From contig NZ_QPJL01000003.1 in assembly GCF_003337565.1 (NCBI RefSeq), positions 1 to 64,000 on the forward strand: DNA of 64,000 nucleotides. The letters run 5' to 3'. The translations under genes and the position numbers were made by a program. Shown one piece after another: positions 63,564 through 64,000 of this stretch (the first letter of the stretch is position 1; every line of letters begins with the position of its first letter). Source of the DNA: Paracoccus lutimaris. GTDB taxonomy: Bacteria > Pseudomonadota > Alphaproteobacteria > Rhodobacterales > Rhodobacteraceae. The notes below the pieces were generated by a model, which was given only the letters and a program-made list of their open reading frames with translations, ran no database searches and was not told the origin of the DNA.

Positions 63564-64000
63564 ATGTCCTGGTTCAGCAAGGTCGCCTGGAAAGAGGGGC
63601 TGTTTTTGCAGCCTCAGCATCTGCAACAGGCCGACCGCTATCACGAGCATCTGGTCAACGCCCGCACGCGGCTGGTCACGCCCTATCCCTGGGGTGTGGG
63701 CGAGCTGGTCCTGGACCGCGATCAGGCCCAGCAGGGCATGATCGCGCTGCGCGCCGTCTCGGGGATCATGCCGGACGGGACGCCCTTTGACGCGCCCGGC
63801 ACCGGCCCCCTGCCGCTGCCGGTACGGGTCCCCGATGACGCGGCCGGCCAGTTCGTCTGGCTGACCCTGCCCGACATCTCGCCCAATATGCGCGACGCCG
63901 CCCCCTATGAGGACGAGGCCGCGACCACCCGCTGGGGCGTCATCACCGAAACGGTCAGCGACAGCGCCTCCTCGGCGCGGATCGAGCAGGTGCTGGAACT
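63564..64000 (+). CDS. tssK: T6SS baseplate protein TssK (partial, runs off the window)
   Basis: The first 145 residues of a TssK (VasE/ImpJ) protein. It shows the typical start MSWFSKVAWKEGLFLQPQHLQQADRYHE, followed by TPYPWGVGEL and LPDISPN. TssK connects the baseplate to the TssL/TssM membrane complex. The gene continues past the end of the window, so tssJ, tssL, tssM and vgrG are presumably further downstream. Confidence 0.93.
   Translation, partial: MSWFSKVAWKEGLFLQPQHLQQADRYHEHLVNARTRLVTPYPWGVGELVLDRDQAQQGMIALRAVSGIMPDGTPFDAPGTGPLPLPVRVPDDAAGQFVWLTLPDISPNMRDAAPYEDEAATTRWGVITETVSDSASSARIEQVLE

Overview
The window is GC-rich, with tightly packed genes, frequent 4-base ATGA/TGATG gene overlaps and a gene content typical of Rhodobacteraceae: TRAP transporters, CaiB/MaoC pairs, imelysin/di-heme clusters and an alphaproteobacterial type VI secretion locus. 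A Paracoccus-like alphaproteobacterium is the best guess. This is inferred from gene families only; no rRNA or tRNA gene is visible.

Layout. 1-95: terminal repeats of an IS21-type element, followed by a lower-GC orphan gene (207-620). 941-7839: sugar catabolism operon (zinc alcohol dehydrogenase, FGGY kinase, SorC regulator, DeoC-type aldolase, two-domain aldehyde dehydrogenase) behind a palindromic operator candidate. 7883-10822 (minus): GntR regulator, GlcD-type FAD oxidase and HpcH/HpaI aldolase. 10937-13230: NCS1 transporter and a divergent GntR regulator. 13382-18236: iron-type cluster with two imelysin proteins, a di-heme oxidoreductase and a DUF1513 protein. 18324-21830 (minus): SitABCD-like Mn/Fe ABC transporter. 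22073-23799: two small exported PepSY-like proteins with very acidic Ser/Asp tails, then a membrane-anchored LuxR-type regulator. 23887-38249: a large sugar-acid/organic-acid catabolic region (FAH hydrolase, SDR, split UxaA dehydratase, two enolase-superfamily enzymes, RraA-like protein, two CaiB CoA-transferases, two MaoC hydratases, a solute-binding-like protein with no signal peptide, a TRAP transporter, an IclR regulator).

38414 to the window end is a type VI secretion locus: a small conserved protein, tagH (FHA), tssA, tssB, tssC, hcp, tssE, tssF, tssG and tssH run on the plus strand and tssK starts at 63564. Inserted between tssH and tssK are a minus-strand operon with an ExbB-like protein, two ExbD-like proteins, a TonB-like protein and a small periplasmic protein, and a plus-strand group with a DUF1036 protein, a peptidoglycan-binding-like protein, a degenerate-LytM/lytic transglycosylase fusion and a 2090-residue autotransporter.

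How the parts may work together. The metal section (13-24 kb) looks like an envelope iron/manganese module with acidic exported proteins beside it. The 24-38 kb section could import a carboxylate through TRAP and process it by dehydration, diketo-acid hydrolysis and CoA-dependent hydration. In the T6SS locus, the Exb-like motor, wall-cutting enzyme and exported proteins suggest an energised envelope-spanning accessory module. It includes an ExbD pair in which one copy has lost the membrane aspartate, and I consider it the most interesting candidate system here.
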